A stretch of DNA of 64,000 nucleotides, from positions 124,001 to 188,000 of the forward strand of contig NZ_JACIDS010000006.1 in the NCBI RefSeq assembly GCF_014196455.1. Direction: 5' to 3'. Of this stretch, positions 24,093 to 31,030 are shown piece after piece. Within the stretch, counting starts at the first letter, position 1. Each line of letters opens with the position of its first letter. This DNA comes from Kaistia hirudinis. Its GTDB lineage: Bacteria > Pseudomonadota > Alphaproteobacteria > Rhizobiales > Kaistiaceae. Below the pieces are notes generated by a model, which searched no databases, had not been told where the DNA came from, and saw only the letters and a program-made list of their open reading frames with translations. A program made the position numbers and the translations under genes.

Positions 24093-25034
24093 ATGAAGAA
24101 ACGTGCCTTGGCTGGCGCGCTGCTGGCCGCCGCGACTCTGCTGGCGACCGTGGCCCATGCGGACGACAAGAAGCCCTATTACTGGATTTCGCACGGATCC
24201 CCGGCGGATCCCGTCTGGACCTATTACCTGGCCGGCGCCGAGCAATGGGCGAAGGATACGGGCAACACGGTTCAGACATCGTTCCACAATGGCGACGTGC
24301 CGTCCGAGCAGGAGGCCGTCCGGGCTGCGATCGCGGCCGGAGCGGCCGGCATCGTTGCGGCGAGCCCCCAGGCTGGCGCCCTCGTCGAACTGACGACCGA
24401 GGCCAAGGCCGGCGATATTCCGATCATCGCGTTCAATTCGAATGACGAGAGCGCGCATTTCCTGGCCTTTGTCGGCGGCGACAATTTCAAGGCCGGTGCC
24501 GAGACGGCGCAATATGCCCTCGACCACAAGCTCGTGAAGCCCGGCGACTTCATCTGGATGCCCGTCGAGGTGCCCGGCGCGACTTATGGCGCCGACCAGG
24601 AGAAGGGCATCGCCAGCGTGCTGAAGCCGCTCGGCATCACCTGGGAGGTGACCGAGGCGACGCTCGACCAGGCCGAGATCATCTCGCGCATGAGCGACTA
24701 CCTGACCGCCAATCGCGGCAAGATCAACGCGATCTTCCCGCTGGGCGACCTCGTCTCGGGCAGCGTCAAGCGCGTCTTCGACCAGGTCGGCGTCAAGCCC
24801 GGCGAGATTCCGGTCGTCGGCTGGGGCAATTCGCTCGATACCGCCAATGAGGTGGTCGACGGCTATGTGCAGGCGGCGCATTGGCACGATCCGCAGGCGG
24901 CTAGCTATCTCGCGCTGTCGCTCGCGGCCATGGCCCGCAGCGGGATCACCCCGAACTTCAATATCCTGACCGGCTCGATGTACGAGAAGGACGACGCTCC
25001 GAAGTATATCGAGATGATGACTCCCAAGAAGTGA
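24093..25034 (+). CDS. Periplasmic sugar-binding protein of ABC importer
   Basis: 313 residues with a signal peptide (MKKRALAGALLAAATLLATV, cleavage near AHA-DDK at about 23). It then has the periplasmic-binding-protein type 1 fold: PADPVWTYYLAGAEQWAK, AIAAGAAGIVAASPQAGAL, IPIIAFNSND, GATYGADQEKGIASVL, IPVVGWGN and YVQAAHWHDPQAASYL. The ligand is a sugar or polyol, not determined. The first gene of an importer-plus-catabolic cluster, it is preceded by the operator at 23984 and followed by a hairpin terminator that should lower expression of the downstream permease and ATPase relative to the receptor. Confidence 0.92.
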   Translation: MKKRALAGALLAAATLLATVAHADDKKPYYWISHGSPADPVWTYYLAGAEQWAKDTGNTVQTSFHNGDVPSEQEAVRAAIAAGAAGIVAASPQAGALVELTTEAKAGDIPIIAFNSNDESAHFLAFVGGDNFKAGAETAQYALDHKLVKPGDFIWMPVEVPGATYGADQEKGIASVLKPLGITWEVTEATLDQAEIISRMSDYLTANRGKINAIFPLGDLVSGSVKRVFDQVGVKPGEIPVVGWGNSLDTANEVVDGYVQAAHWHDPQAASYLALSLAAMARSGITPNFNILTGSMYEKDDAPKYIEMMTPKK

Positions 25035-25042
25035 TGCTGCCT

Positions 25043-25083
25043 GGGGAGGCGTGTACCGCTCGCGGTGCATGCCTCCTCTTTTT
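25043..25083 (+). terminator. Intrinsic terminator/attenuator between receptor and permease genes
   Basis: GGGGAGGC (25043-25050) pairs with GCCTCCTC (25071-25078), an inner ACCGC/GCGGT stem caps it, and TTTTT follows at 25079-25083. Partial read-through here is a common way to make more receptor than membrane components. Confidence 0.85.
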
Positions 25084-25105
25084 ACCATCGCAATCCGAGG
25101 GCAGC

Positions 25106-26077
25106 ATGTTTCAACGCCTCATCCGGCGTCCGGAAATCGGACCGCTTATTCTTCTGGTCGCCGAGTTCGTCATCTTCAGTGCCATGAGTCCGGCCTTCCT
25201 GTCCCTGAGCAATCTCAGCAACATCATGGCGTTCACGGTCGAACTCGGGCTGATGGCCCTCGCCATGACGCTGCTGATGACGGCGGGCGAATTCGATCTC
25301 TCAATCGGATCGGTCTTCGGCTTCTCGGCCGTGCTGATGTGGACCTTGTTCAACAGCGCCGGCATATCGCTCGAAGCCGCCTTTGCCATCACGATGGCCG
25401 TCAGCCTCTTCATCGGCTGGGCCAATGGCTACATCACGACGCTGCTCGCGATCCCGTCCTTCCTGGTGACGCTCGGCATGCTGCTGGTCGTGCGCGGAAC
25501 GGCGCTCTACATCACCGACGGCTTCCCCCAGCGCACCTGGAGCGGCGGCCATAACTGGCTGACCGATGGGCTGGCGGGCTCGTTCTATATCGGCGGCTTC
25601 CGCTTCTATTCCTCCTTCGCCCTGTTCGCCTTCGTGGCCGTCGTCTCCGGCTATGTGCTGAGCTGGACCGCCTTCGGCAACTGGCTCCAGGCCGTCGGCG
25701 GCAACCCCAACGCCGCTCATGCCCGCGGCGTCAATGTCGCGCGGACGAAGATCGCCCTCTTCATGCTCTCTTCGGCGCTGGCGGCCCTCGCCGGCATCAC
25801 GAGCTCGATCCGCACCGCGGCGTCCAATCCGAACAGCGGCACCGGCTATGAGCTCGAAGTCATCGCCATGGTGGTGATCGGCGGCACGGTGCTCACTGGC
25901 GGCCGCGGCACGATCGTCGGCACGGTGATCGGCGTGTTCCTGCTGCGCGTGATGCGCAACGGCATCGTCTTCGTCGGCGTGCCGGGCCTTGCCTACAACA
26001 TCTTCATCGGCGCGATCATTCTCGGAATGATGATCCTGCGCGCCCTCTTCGCCCGGCGGAATGGTGGAGGCGCCTGA
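25106..26077 (+). CDS. Sugar ABC transporter permease (RbsC/FrcC-like)
   Basis: 323-residue inner-membrane protein with about eight to ten hydrophobic helices. MALAMTLLMTAGEFDLSIGS is the hallmark of ribose-type permeases (GxFDLSVGS), WANGYITTLLAIPSFLVTLG follows, and the EAA-like cytoplasmic loop is around AVGGNPNAAHARGVN and TGYELEVIAMVVIGGT. It forms the channel for the upstream receptor, powered by the following ATPase (gap of 2 bases). The start is ATG 25106 (MFQRLIRRPE) with GAGGGC upstream; a longer frame would read through the terminator and was rejected. Confidence 0.93.
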   Translation: MFQRLIRRPEIGPLILLVAEFVIFSAMSPAFLSLSNLSNIMAFTVELGLMALAMTLLMTAGEFDLSIGSVFGFSAVLMWTLFNSAGISLEAAFAITMAVSLFIGWANGYITTLLAIPSFLVTLGMLLVVRGTALYITDGFPQRTWSGGHNWLTDGLAGSFYIGGFRFYSSFALFAFVAVVSGYVLSWTAFGNWLQAVGGNPNAAHARGVNVARTKIALFMLSSALAALAGITSSIRTAASNPNSGTGYELEVIAMVVIGGTVLTGGRGTIVGTVIGVFLLRVMRNGIVFVGVPGLAYNIFIGAIILGMMILRALFARRNGGGA

Positions 26078-26079
26078 GC

Positions 26080-26853
26080 ATGACCGAACAACTCATCCGC
26101 ATGCGTGGCGTCAACAAGTTCTACGGGGCCGTCCAGGCGCTGCACGACGTCAATCTCGATGTCGGCAACCGGGAAGTCGTCGGCCTGCTCGGCGACAATG
26201 GTGCCGGCAAGTCGACCCTGATCAAGGTGCTCTCCGGGGCGGTTCCCATGTCCTCCGGCGAGATCCACGTGAAGGGCCGGAAGGTCGCGATCCGTTCGAC
26301 CACCGACGCGATCGCGGCCGGGATCGAGACGATCTACCAGGATTCGGCGCTGGTTCCGCAGCTCTCCATCGCGCGCAACCTCTTCCTCGGCCGCGAGCCG
26401 ATCAAGGGCTGGAAGTTCCTGAACCGCATGGATCAGGAATTGATGGAGCAGGTGACCAGGAAGCTGCTGAAGCGGGTCGGGATCGAGAAGAACATTCCGC
26501 CGACGACCGCGATCAGCGCGCTGTCGGGTGGCGAACGCCAGTCCGTCGCCATCGCCCGCGCCATGTATTTCGAATCGAACCTCATCATCCTCGATGAGCC
26601 GACGAACAATCTCGGCGTCGCCGAGACGCAGGGCGTGCTCCGTTTCGTCCGCGAAATGCGCGACGCCGGCCATTCCTGCATCTTCATCGCCCACAACATC
26701 CATCACGTCTTCCAGGTCGTGGACCGGATCATCGTCATGCGCGGCGGCCGTGTCGTGGCCGACAATATCGATCCGAAGACGACGACGGTTCAGGAGGTCG
26801 AGATGATCATCACCGGCGAGTCGCTGCTCGCCGGAAAGGCGGCGGCGCACTGA
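26080..26853 (+). CDS. Sugar ABC transporter ATP-binding protein (single-domain, FrcA-like)
   Basis: 257-residue ATPase. Walker A GDNGAGKST (about 38-46), ETIYQDSALVPQLS with the Q-loop, signature ALSGGERQSVA (about 145-155), Walker B LIILDEPTNNLGV (about 167-179) and H-loop IFIAHNIHHV. The usual LLITHN is IAHN. Only one ATPase domain is present, unlike RbsA, so it works as a homodimer as in FrcBCA systems. It starts 2 bases after the permease stop and is followed by a very stable hairpin before transketolase. Confidence 0.93.
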   Translation: MTEQLIRMRGVNKFYGAVQALHDVNLDVGNREVVGLLGDNGAGKSTLIKVLSGAVPMSSGEIHVKGRKVAIRSTTDAIAAGIETIYQDSALVPQLSIARNLFLGREPIKGWKFLNRMDQELMEQVTRKLLKRVGIEKNIPPTTAISALSGGERQSVAIARAMYFESNLIILDEPTNNLGVAETQGVLRFVREMRDAGHSCIFIAHNIHHVFQVVDRIIVMRGGRVVADNIDPKTTTVQEVEMIITGESLLAGKAAAH

Positions 26854-26859
26854 GAGACT

Positions 26860-26896
26860 GCGGCAGCGCGGGCCGGGCCTCCGGCCCCGCTGCCGC
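26860..26896 (+). other. Very stable 16-bp hairpin between ATPase and transketolase genes
   Basis: GCGGCAGCG (26860-26868) pairs with CGCTGCCGC (26888-26896), and GGGCCGG (26870-26876) pairs with CCGGCCC (26881-26887). One C is bulged and the loop is four bases. No T-run follows, so it is more likely an mRNA-stability or attenuation element than a complete terminator. Confidence 0.6.
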
Positions 26897-27000
26897 GAAC
26901 GCCCGGGCCCGCCTGCGCGCGTTGGGTCGAGGGCGCGTCACCGGCGCACGCTGTCCGGACAACATAATAAGTCGAAGCATTCCCATTGAGGTCCCGAGCC

Positions 27001-29010
27001 ATGAATTCCCCTGCCAAACGCGACATCGCCAACGCCATCCGGTTCCTGACGGTCGATGTCGTTCAGGAGGCCAATTCGGGGCATCCGGGAACGGCCATGG
27101 GCATGGCGGATATCGCCGAAGTGCTCTGGAACGACTTCCTCAGGCACAACCCGGCCAATCCGCGCTGGGCCAATCGCGACCGGTTCGTCCAGTCCAATGG
27201 CCATGGCTCGATGCTGATCTATTCGCTGCTGCATCTCTCCGGCTACGGCCTGACGGTCGAGGATCTGAGGCGGCACAGGAAGCTGCATTCGAAGACGCCG
27301 GGCCATCCTGAACATGGCATCACCGCTGGCGTCGAGACCACCACCGGCCCGCTCGGACAGGGCTTTGCCAATGCGGTCGGCATGGCGCTGGCCGAGCGCA
27401 AGCTCGCCGCGGAGTTCAATCGCGACGGCTTCCCGGTCGTCGACCATATGACCTATGTCTTCGTCGGCGATGGCTGCCTCATGGAGGGCGTCGCGCAGGA
27501 GGCCGCCTCGCTCGCCGGCGCGCTCCGGCTGGGCAAGCTCGTCGCGGTCTATGACGACAACAACATCTCGATCGACGGCGAGGTCGGCGGCTGGTTCGCC
27601 GACGATACCGCCGCGCGGTTCCGCGCGCTCGGCTGGAACGTGATCGCCGATGTCGACGGCCATGATCCGAAGGCCGTTTGGGACGCGCTCGCCGCAGCGC
27701 GGACGTCGCAGGACCGCCCGACCATGATCTGCTGCAAGACGATCATCGGTTTCGGCGCGCCGAACAAGCAGGGCAAGGAAGAGGCGCATGGCGCGCCGCT
27801 GGGGGCCGACGAGGTCGCGTTGACGCGGCAGGCGCTGGCCTGGGATCATCCGGCCTTCTTCGTTCCCAACGAGATCTACGCGGCCTGGGACGCCCGCGCG
27901 CGCGGCGCTGTGCAGGAGGCCGCCTGGAACGACTTGTTCGCGGCCTATCGCGCGGCGCACCCCGACCTCGCCGCCGCATTCGAGCGGCGCATGGCGGGCC
28001 AAGTACCGCCTTCCGTCGCGTCCTGGGTCGAGGAGGAGGCGCAGCGGATCGTCATCGCCGATCCCGTCAAGCAGCCGATCCGCAAAGCGTCCAGCCGGGT
28101 CGTCGGCAAGCTCGCCGCGCTGGTGCCCGAACTGATCGGCGGTTCGGCCGATGTCTCCGTTTCGACTCTGGCCTGGACCGCGGCGTCCCGGTCGATCACG
28201 GCGTCGGATTTCAGCGGAAACTTCGTGCATTACGGCGTGCGCGAATTCGGCATGTCCGCGATCATGAACGGCATGGCGGCGCATGGGGGGCTCATACCCT
28301 ATGGCTCGTCCTATCTCGTCTTCAGCGACTACAGCCGCAATGCCGTCCGCATGGCCGCGCTGATGGGGCTGCGCGCGATCTTCCTCTACACGCATGATTC
28401 GATCGGCGTCGGCGAGGATGGGCCGACGCATCAGCCGGTCGAGCAGATCGTCGCGCTCCGCGCCATTCCGAATATCTCGGTCTGGCGTCCCGGCTCGGAA
28501 CTCGAGGCGCTGGCCGCCTGGCAATCGGCCCTGGAGCGGAAGGGGCCGAGCGTCATCATCGCCGCACGGCAGGACGGGGCCGTCTTCGCGCACAGGCCAG
28601 ACGATCTCGCGGGCATCCGGCGCGGCGGCTATGTTCTGCGCCAGCGCGGCGCGGGCAAGCCGGATGTCGTGCTGGCGGCAACCGGATCCGAACTTGCGCT
28701 GGCGCTCGCGGCCGCTGACCGGCTGGAGGCCGATGGTCTCATTGTCCGCGTCGTGTCGATCCCGAACGGCAATTTGTTCGCGCGCCAGGACGCGAGCTAT
28801 CGCGACGAGGTCCTTGCGACCGGAACGCCGACCGTCTTCGTCGAGGCGGGATCACCCTTCTACTGGCACCAGTTCCTCAAGGGGCCGGGCACCGTCGTCG
28901 GCGTCGAGAGCTTCGGCGAATCGGCGCCCGGACCCGAGGTCTATCGCCATCTCGGCGTGACGGCGGACCGGGTCGTCGACGAGGCGCGCGCGCTTCTCAA
29001 CGCGCGCTGA
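27001..29010 (+). CDS. tkt: Transketolase
   Basis: 669-residue thiamine-diphosphate enzyme transferring two-carbon ketol units in the pentose phosphate pathway. Landmarks are NSGHPGTAMGMADIAEVLW, SNGHGSMLIYSLLHL, GPLGQGFANAVGMALAERKL, the ThDP motif GDGCLMEGVAQE with YDDNNISIDG, HDSIGVGEDGPTHQPVEQ and the C-terminal domain with GVESFGESAPGPEVYRHLGV. Length is normal for the family. The ATG at 27001 has GAGG about 10 bases before it. Its place in a sugar-import operon without any sugar kinase suggests a dedicated paralogue for this pathway rather than the only housekeeping copy (inference). Confidence 0.95.
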   Translation: MNSPAKRDIANAIRFLTVDVVQEANSGHPGTAMGMADIAEVLWNDFLRHNPANPRWANRDRFVQSNGHGSMLIYSLLHLSGYGLTVEDLRRHRKLHSKTPGHPEHGITAGVETTTGPLGQGFANAVGMALAERKLAAEFNRDGFPVVDHMTYVFVGDGCLMEGVAQEAASLAGALRLGKLVAVYDDNNISIDGEVGGWFADDTAARFRALGWNVIADVDGHDPKAVWDALAAARTSQDRPTMICCKTIIGFGAPNKQGKEEAHGAPLGADEVALTRQALAWDHPAFFVPNEIYAAWDARARGAVQEAAWNDLFAAYRAAHPDLAAAFERRMAGQVPPSVASWVEEEAQRIVIADPVKQPIRKASSRVVGKLAALVPELIGGSADVSVSTLAWTAASRSITASDFSGNFVHYGVREFGMSAIMNGMAAHGGLIPYGSSYLVFSDYSRNAVRMAALMGLRAIFLYTHDSIGVGEDGPTHQPVEQIVALRAIPNISVWRPGSELEALAAWQSALERKGPSVIIAARQDGAVFAHRPDDLAGIRRGGYVLRQRGAGKPDVVLAATGSELALALAAADRLEADGLIVRVVSIPNGNLFARQDASYRDEVLATGTPTVFVEAGSPFYWHQFLKGPGTVVGVESFGESAPGPEVYRHLGVTADRVVDEARALLNAR

Positions 29011-29011
29011 G

Positions 29012-29026
29012 CCGCCGATCCGGCGG
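29012..29026. other. Short GC hairpin between convergent tkt and gntR-type genes
   Basis: CCGCCG and CGGCGG form a six-pair stem with a three-base loop just after the tkt stop, between two converging genes. There is no T-run, so termination is uncertain. Confidence 0.3.
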
Positions 29027-29051
29027 AGGCCCTCGGCCGCAGCCCGCTCCG

Positions 29052-29783
29052 TCAGTAGCGGCGCTGCAGGTCGATGGTCAGTCGGGTCCGGTCCGGGTGG
29101 TGCCAGGACTCATAGTATTCGACGACCTTCTTGTTCTGGTCGTAGGTCACTTCCCGGTTGAACAGAACATAGCTGCCGAGTTCGACCTGGAGCAGCGAGG
29201 CCGTCCTCTGGTCGTTCAGCTTCGCGAGCTCGACCTGACGCTTTCCCGTGGTCGCGACGATGTCGTAGCGCTCGGCCAGATGGCGATAGAGGGACACCTC
29301 GTTCAGATCCTCCGAGGCGAGCAGGTCCGGCGTGCGCGAATAGGGCAGGTAATTGCGCACCACCAGGAACACGATGCCGTCGGCGAAGCGCAGCCGCTCC
29401 AGGAAGATCGCCTCGCTCTCGCCGATCTGGTCCGCGATATAGGGGGGCGCCGAGATGAGTTCCTGCCGCAGCACCCGCGTCGTCAGCTTGAAGCCGGCCT
29501 TGGCCATGCTCTCCTGCAGCGGATCGAGCTGCTGGACCATCTCGATCGGAACCTTGCGCTCCAGCACGAAGGCGCCCCGCCCGCGCTCGGTCTCGATGAG
29601 ATTTTCCTGCGAGAGCGATTGCAGGGCCTGGCGCACGACGCTGCGCGACACCGAGTACTGCTCGCAGAGCTCGTTCTCCGTCGGGAGCTTGCTGCCGACC
29701 GCGAGCGCCCCCGACTGGATCTCCTGCTTCAGCACTTCGGCCAGCTGGAAATAGAGCGGGATCGGGGAGGTACGGTTGATCAT
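29052..29783 (-). CDS. GntR-family regulator, HutC/UTRA type
   Basis: 243 residues. An N-terminal GntR winged helix (IPLYFQLAEVLKQEIQSGAL, GSKLPTENELCEQYSVSRSV, about residues 8-70) precedes a UTRA ligand domain (FLERLRFADGIVFLVVRNYLPY, VEYYESWHHPDRTRLTIDLQRRY). It is divergent from deoC and convergent with tkt, in the middle of the sugar cluster. A near-perfect 20-base palindrome lies in the divergent region and a 15/20 copy precedes the importer operon. It therefore probably represses both plus-strand transcripts until a pathway sugar (or its phosphate) binds. Confidence 0.93.
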   Translation of the reverse strand: MINRTSPIPLYFQLAEVLKQEIQSGALAVGSKLPTENELCEQYSVSRSVVRQALQSLSQENLIETERGRGAFVLERKVPIEMVQQLDPLQESMAKAGFKLTTRVLRQELISAPPYIADQIGESEAIFLERLRFADGIVFLVVRNYLPYSRTPDLLASEDLNEVSLYRHLAERYDIVATTGKRQVELAKLNDQRTASLLQVELGSYVLFNREVTYDQNKKVVEYYESWHHPDRTRLTIDLQRRY

Positions 29784-29890
29784 CGGCGAATCTCCACCGG
29801 CGTGGCAGCCGGAAGTTTGTCATGTAAGCATAACAACAACACAACCGCCCTTGCCAACCGCGGAATGCGCTGGGCGGGGGGCCGGCTTCG

Positions 29891-29926
29891 TTGACAGTCA
29901 TGTTGGCATGTTATACGTACAACATG
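29891..29926 (+). promoter_or_regulatory. deoC promoter with overlapping GntR/HutC operator
   Basis: TTGACA at 29891-29896 makes a good -35. About 14-16 bases further, TTATAC/TATACG can serve as the -10, overlapping the palindrome CATGTTATACGTACAACATG at 29907-29926 (9 of 10 pairs match). A repressor bound here would cover the -10 region. Confidence 0.6.
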
Positions 29927-29960
29927 ATAGGTTTGGAAGCGATGGATCGGGGAGATCGGC

Positions 29961-30983
29961 GTGAGCGCTCATGAGGCGTCCAGCATGACGGATCGCGGCT
30001 TGCGCGTGGTTGCGGAGGGACGCGTGCAGGGACCCGAGCCGTCCAATCCCGGCATCCCTTTCGCCGCGGATCCGATCGAGGGTCTGCGCGTCAATCTTGC
30101 CGCCGCCGAGCGGCGGACATCTGCGCTCGCCGGGCGCCGCACCGTCAAGAAGGACTGGCAGGCGGCCTGGCTCGTCCGCGCGCTTCAATGCATCGACCTC
30201 ACGACGCTCAGCGGCGACGATACGGCGGGCCGCGTGCGCCGGCTCTGCGCCAAGGCGATGCATCCGCTGCGCGCCGATCTTCAGGCGGCGCTTGGCCTCG
30301 CGGATCGGCGGATCACGACGGGCGCGGTCTGCGTCTATCACCGTTTCGTCGCGACGGCCGTCGACGCGCTGCAAGGCTCCGGCATTCCCGTCGCTGCCGT
30401 TTCTACCGGCTTCCCGGCCGGCCTTTCGCCCTTGGCGACGCGGCTCGAGGAAATCAGGGCCTCGGTGGCCGATGGCGCCGAGGAAATCGACATCGTCATC
30501 ACGCGCGAGCATGCCCTCACCGGCAATTGGCGCGCGCTCTATGACGAGATCCGCGCCTGCAAGGAGGCGTGCGGTCCGGCGCATATGAAGACCATCCTCG
30601 GCACCGGCGACCTCCAGACGCTGCGCAATGTCGGCCGCGCCTCCTGGGTCGCCATGATGGCCGGCTCGGACTTCATCAAGACGTCGACGGGCAAGGAGAG
30701 CGTCAATGCCACGCTTCCCGTGACGCTGATCATGATCCGGGCGATCCGCGACTATCGCGAGATGACCGGCCATGTGGTCGGCTACAAGCCCGCCGGCGGC
30801 ATTTCGACCGCCAAGGATGCGCTGGCCTATCTCGCCCTGATCAAGGAAGAGCTGGGCAATGACTGGCTGCAGCCCAATCTCTTCCGTTTCGGCGCCTCCT
30901 CGCTGCTGGCCGATATCGAACGCCAGCTCGATCACCATGTCACCGGACGTTACGCCTCGTTCAGCCACCATGCGATGGCCTGA
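29961..30983 (+). CDS. deoC: Deoxyribose-phosphate aldolase
   Basis: 340-residue class I aldolase cleaving 2-deoxyribose-5-phosphate to acetaldehyde and glyceraldehyde-3-phosphate, or a related substrate. The Schiff-base Lys is in DFIKTSTGKE and the second active-site Lys in VGYKPAGGIS. IDLTTLSGDDT, CVYHRFVATAV, VSTGFPAGLSPL and EEIDIVITREH fill the barrel. At 340 aa it is of the long proteobacterial DeoC type with an N-terminal extension. The start is GTG at 29961 preceded by GGGGAG; an internal ATG at 29985 is the alternative. It is followed after 47 bases by an aldehyde dehydrogenase, the expected partner for the acetaldehyde product. Confidence 0.93.
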   Translation: MSAHEASSMTDRGLRVVAEGRVQGPEPSNPGIPFAADPIEGLRVNLAAAERRTSALAGRRTVKKDWQAAWLVRALQCIDLTTLSGDDTAGRVRRLCAKAMHPLRADLQAALGLADRRITTGAVCVYHRFVATAVDALQGSGIPVAAVSTGFPAGLSPLATRLEEIRASVADGAEEIDIVITREHALTGNWRALYDEIRACKEACGPAHMKTILGTGDLQTLRNVGRASWVAMMAGSDFIKTSTGKESVNATLPVTLIMIRAIRDYREMTGHVVGYKPAGGISTAKDALAYLALIKEELGNDWLQPNLFRFGASSLLADIERQLDHHVTGRYASFSHHAMA

Positions 30984-31030
30984 GCGACCATCTGGTTGCG
31001 GCTGGTCAGGGCGTGATCCTGGAGATTCCC

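Noticed and set aside
23312-25088. Long antisense frames over GH130 and the sugar receptor
   Set aside because: High-GC codon shadow of well-recognised plus-strand genes.
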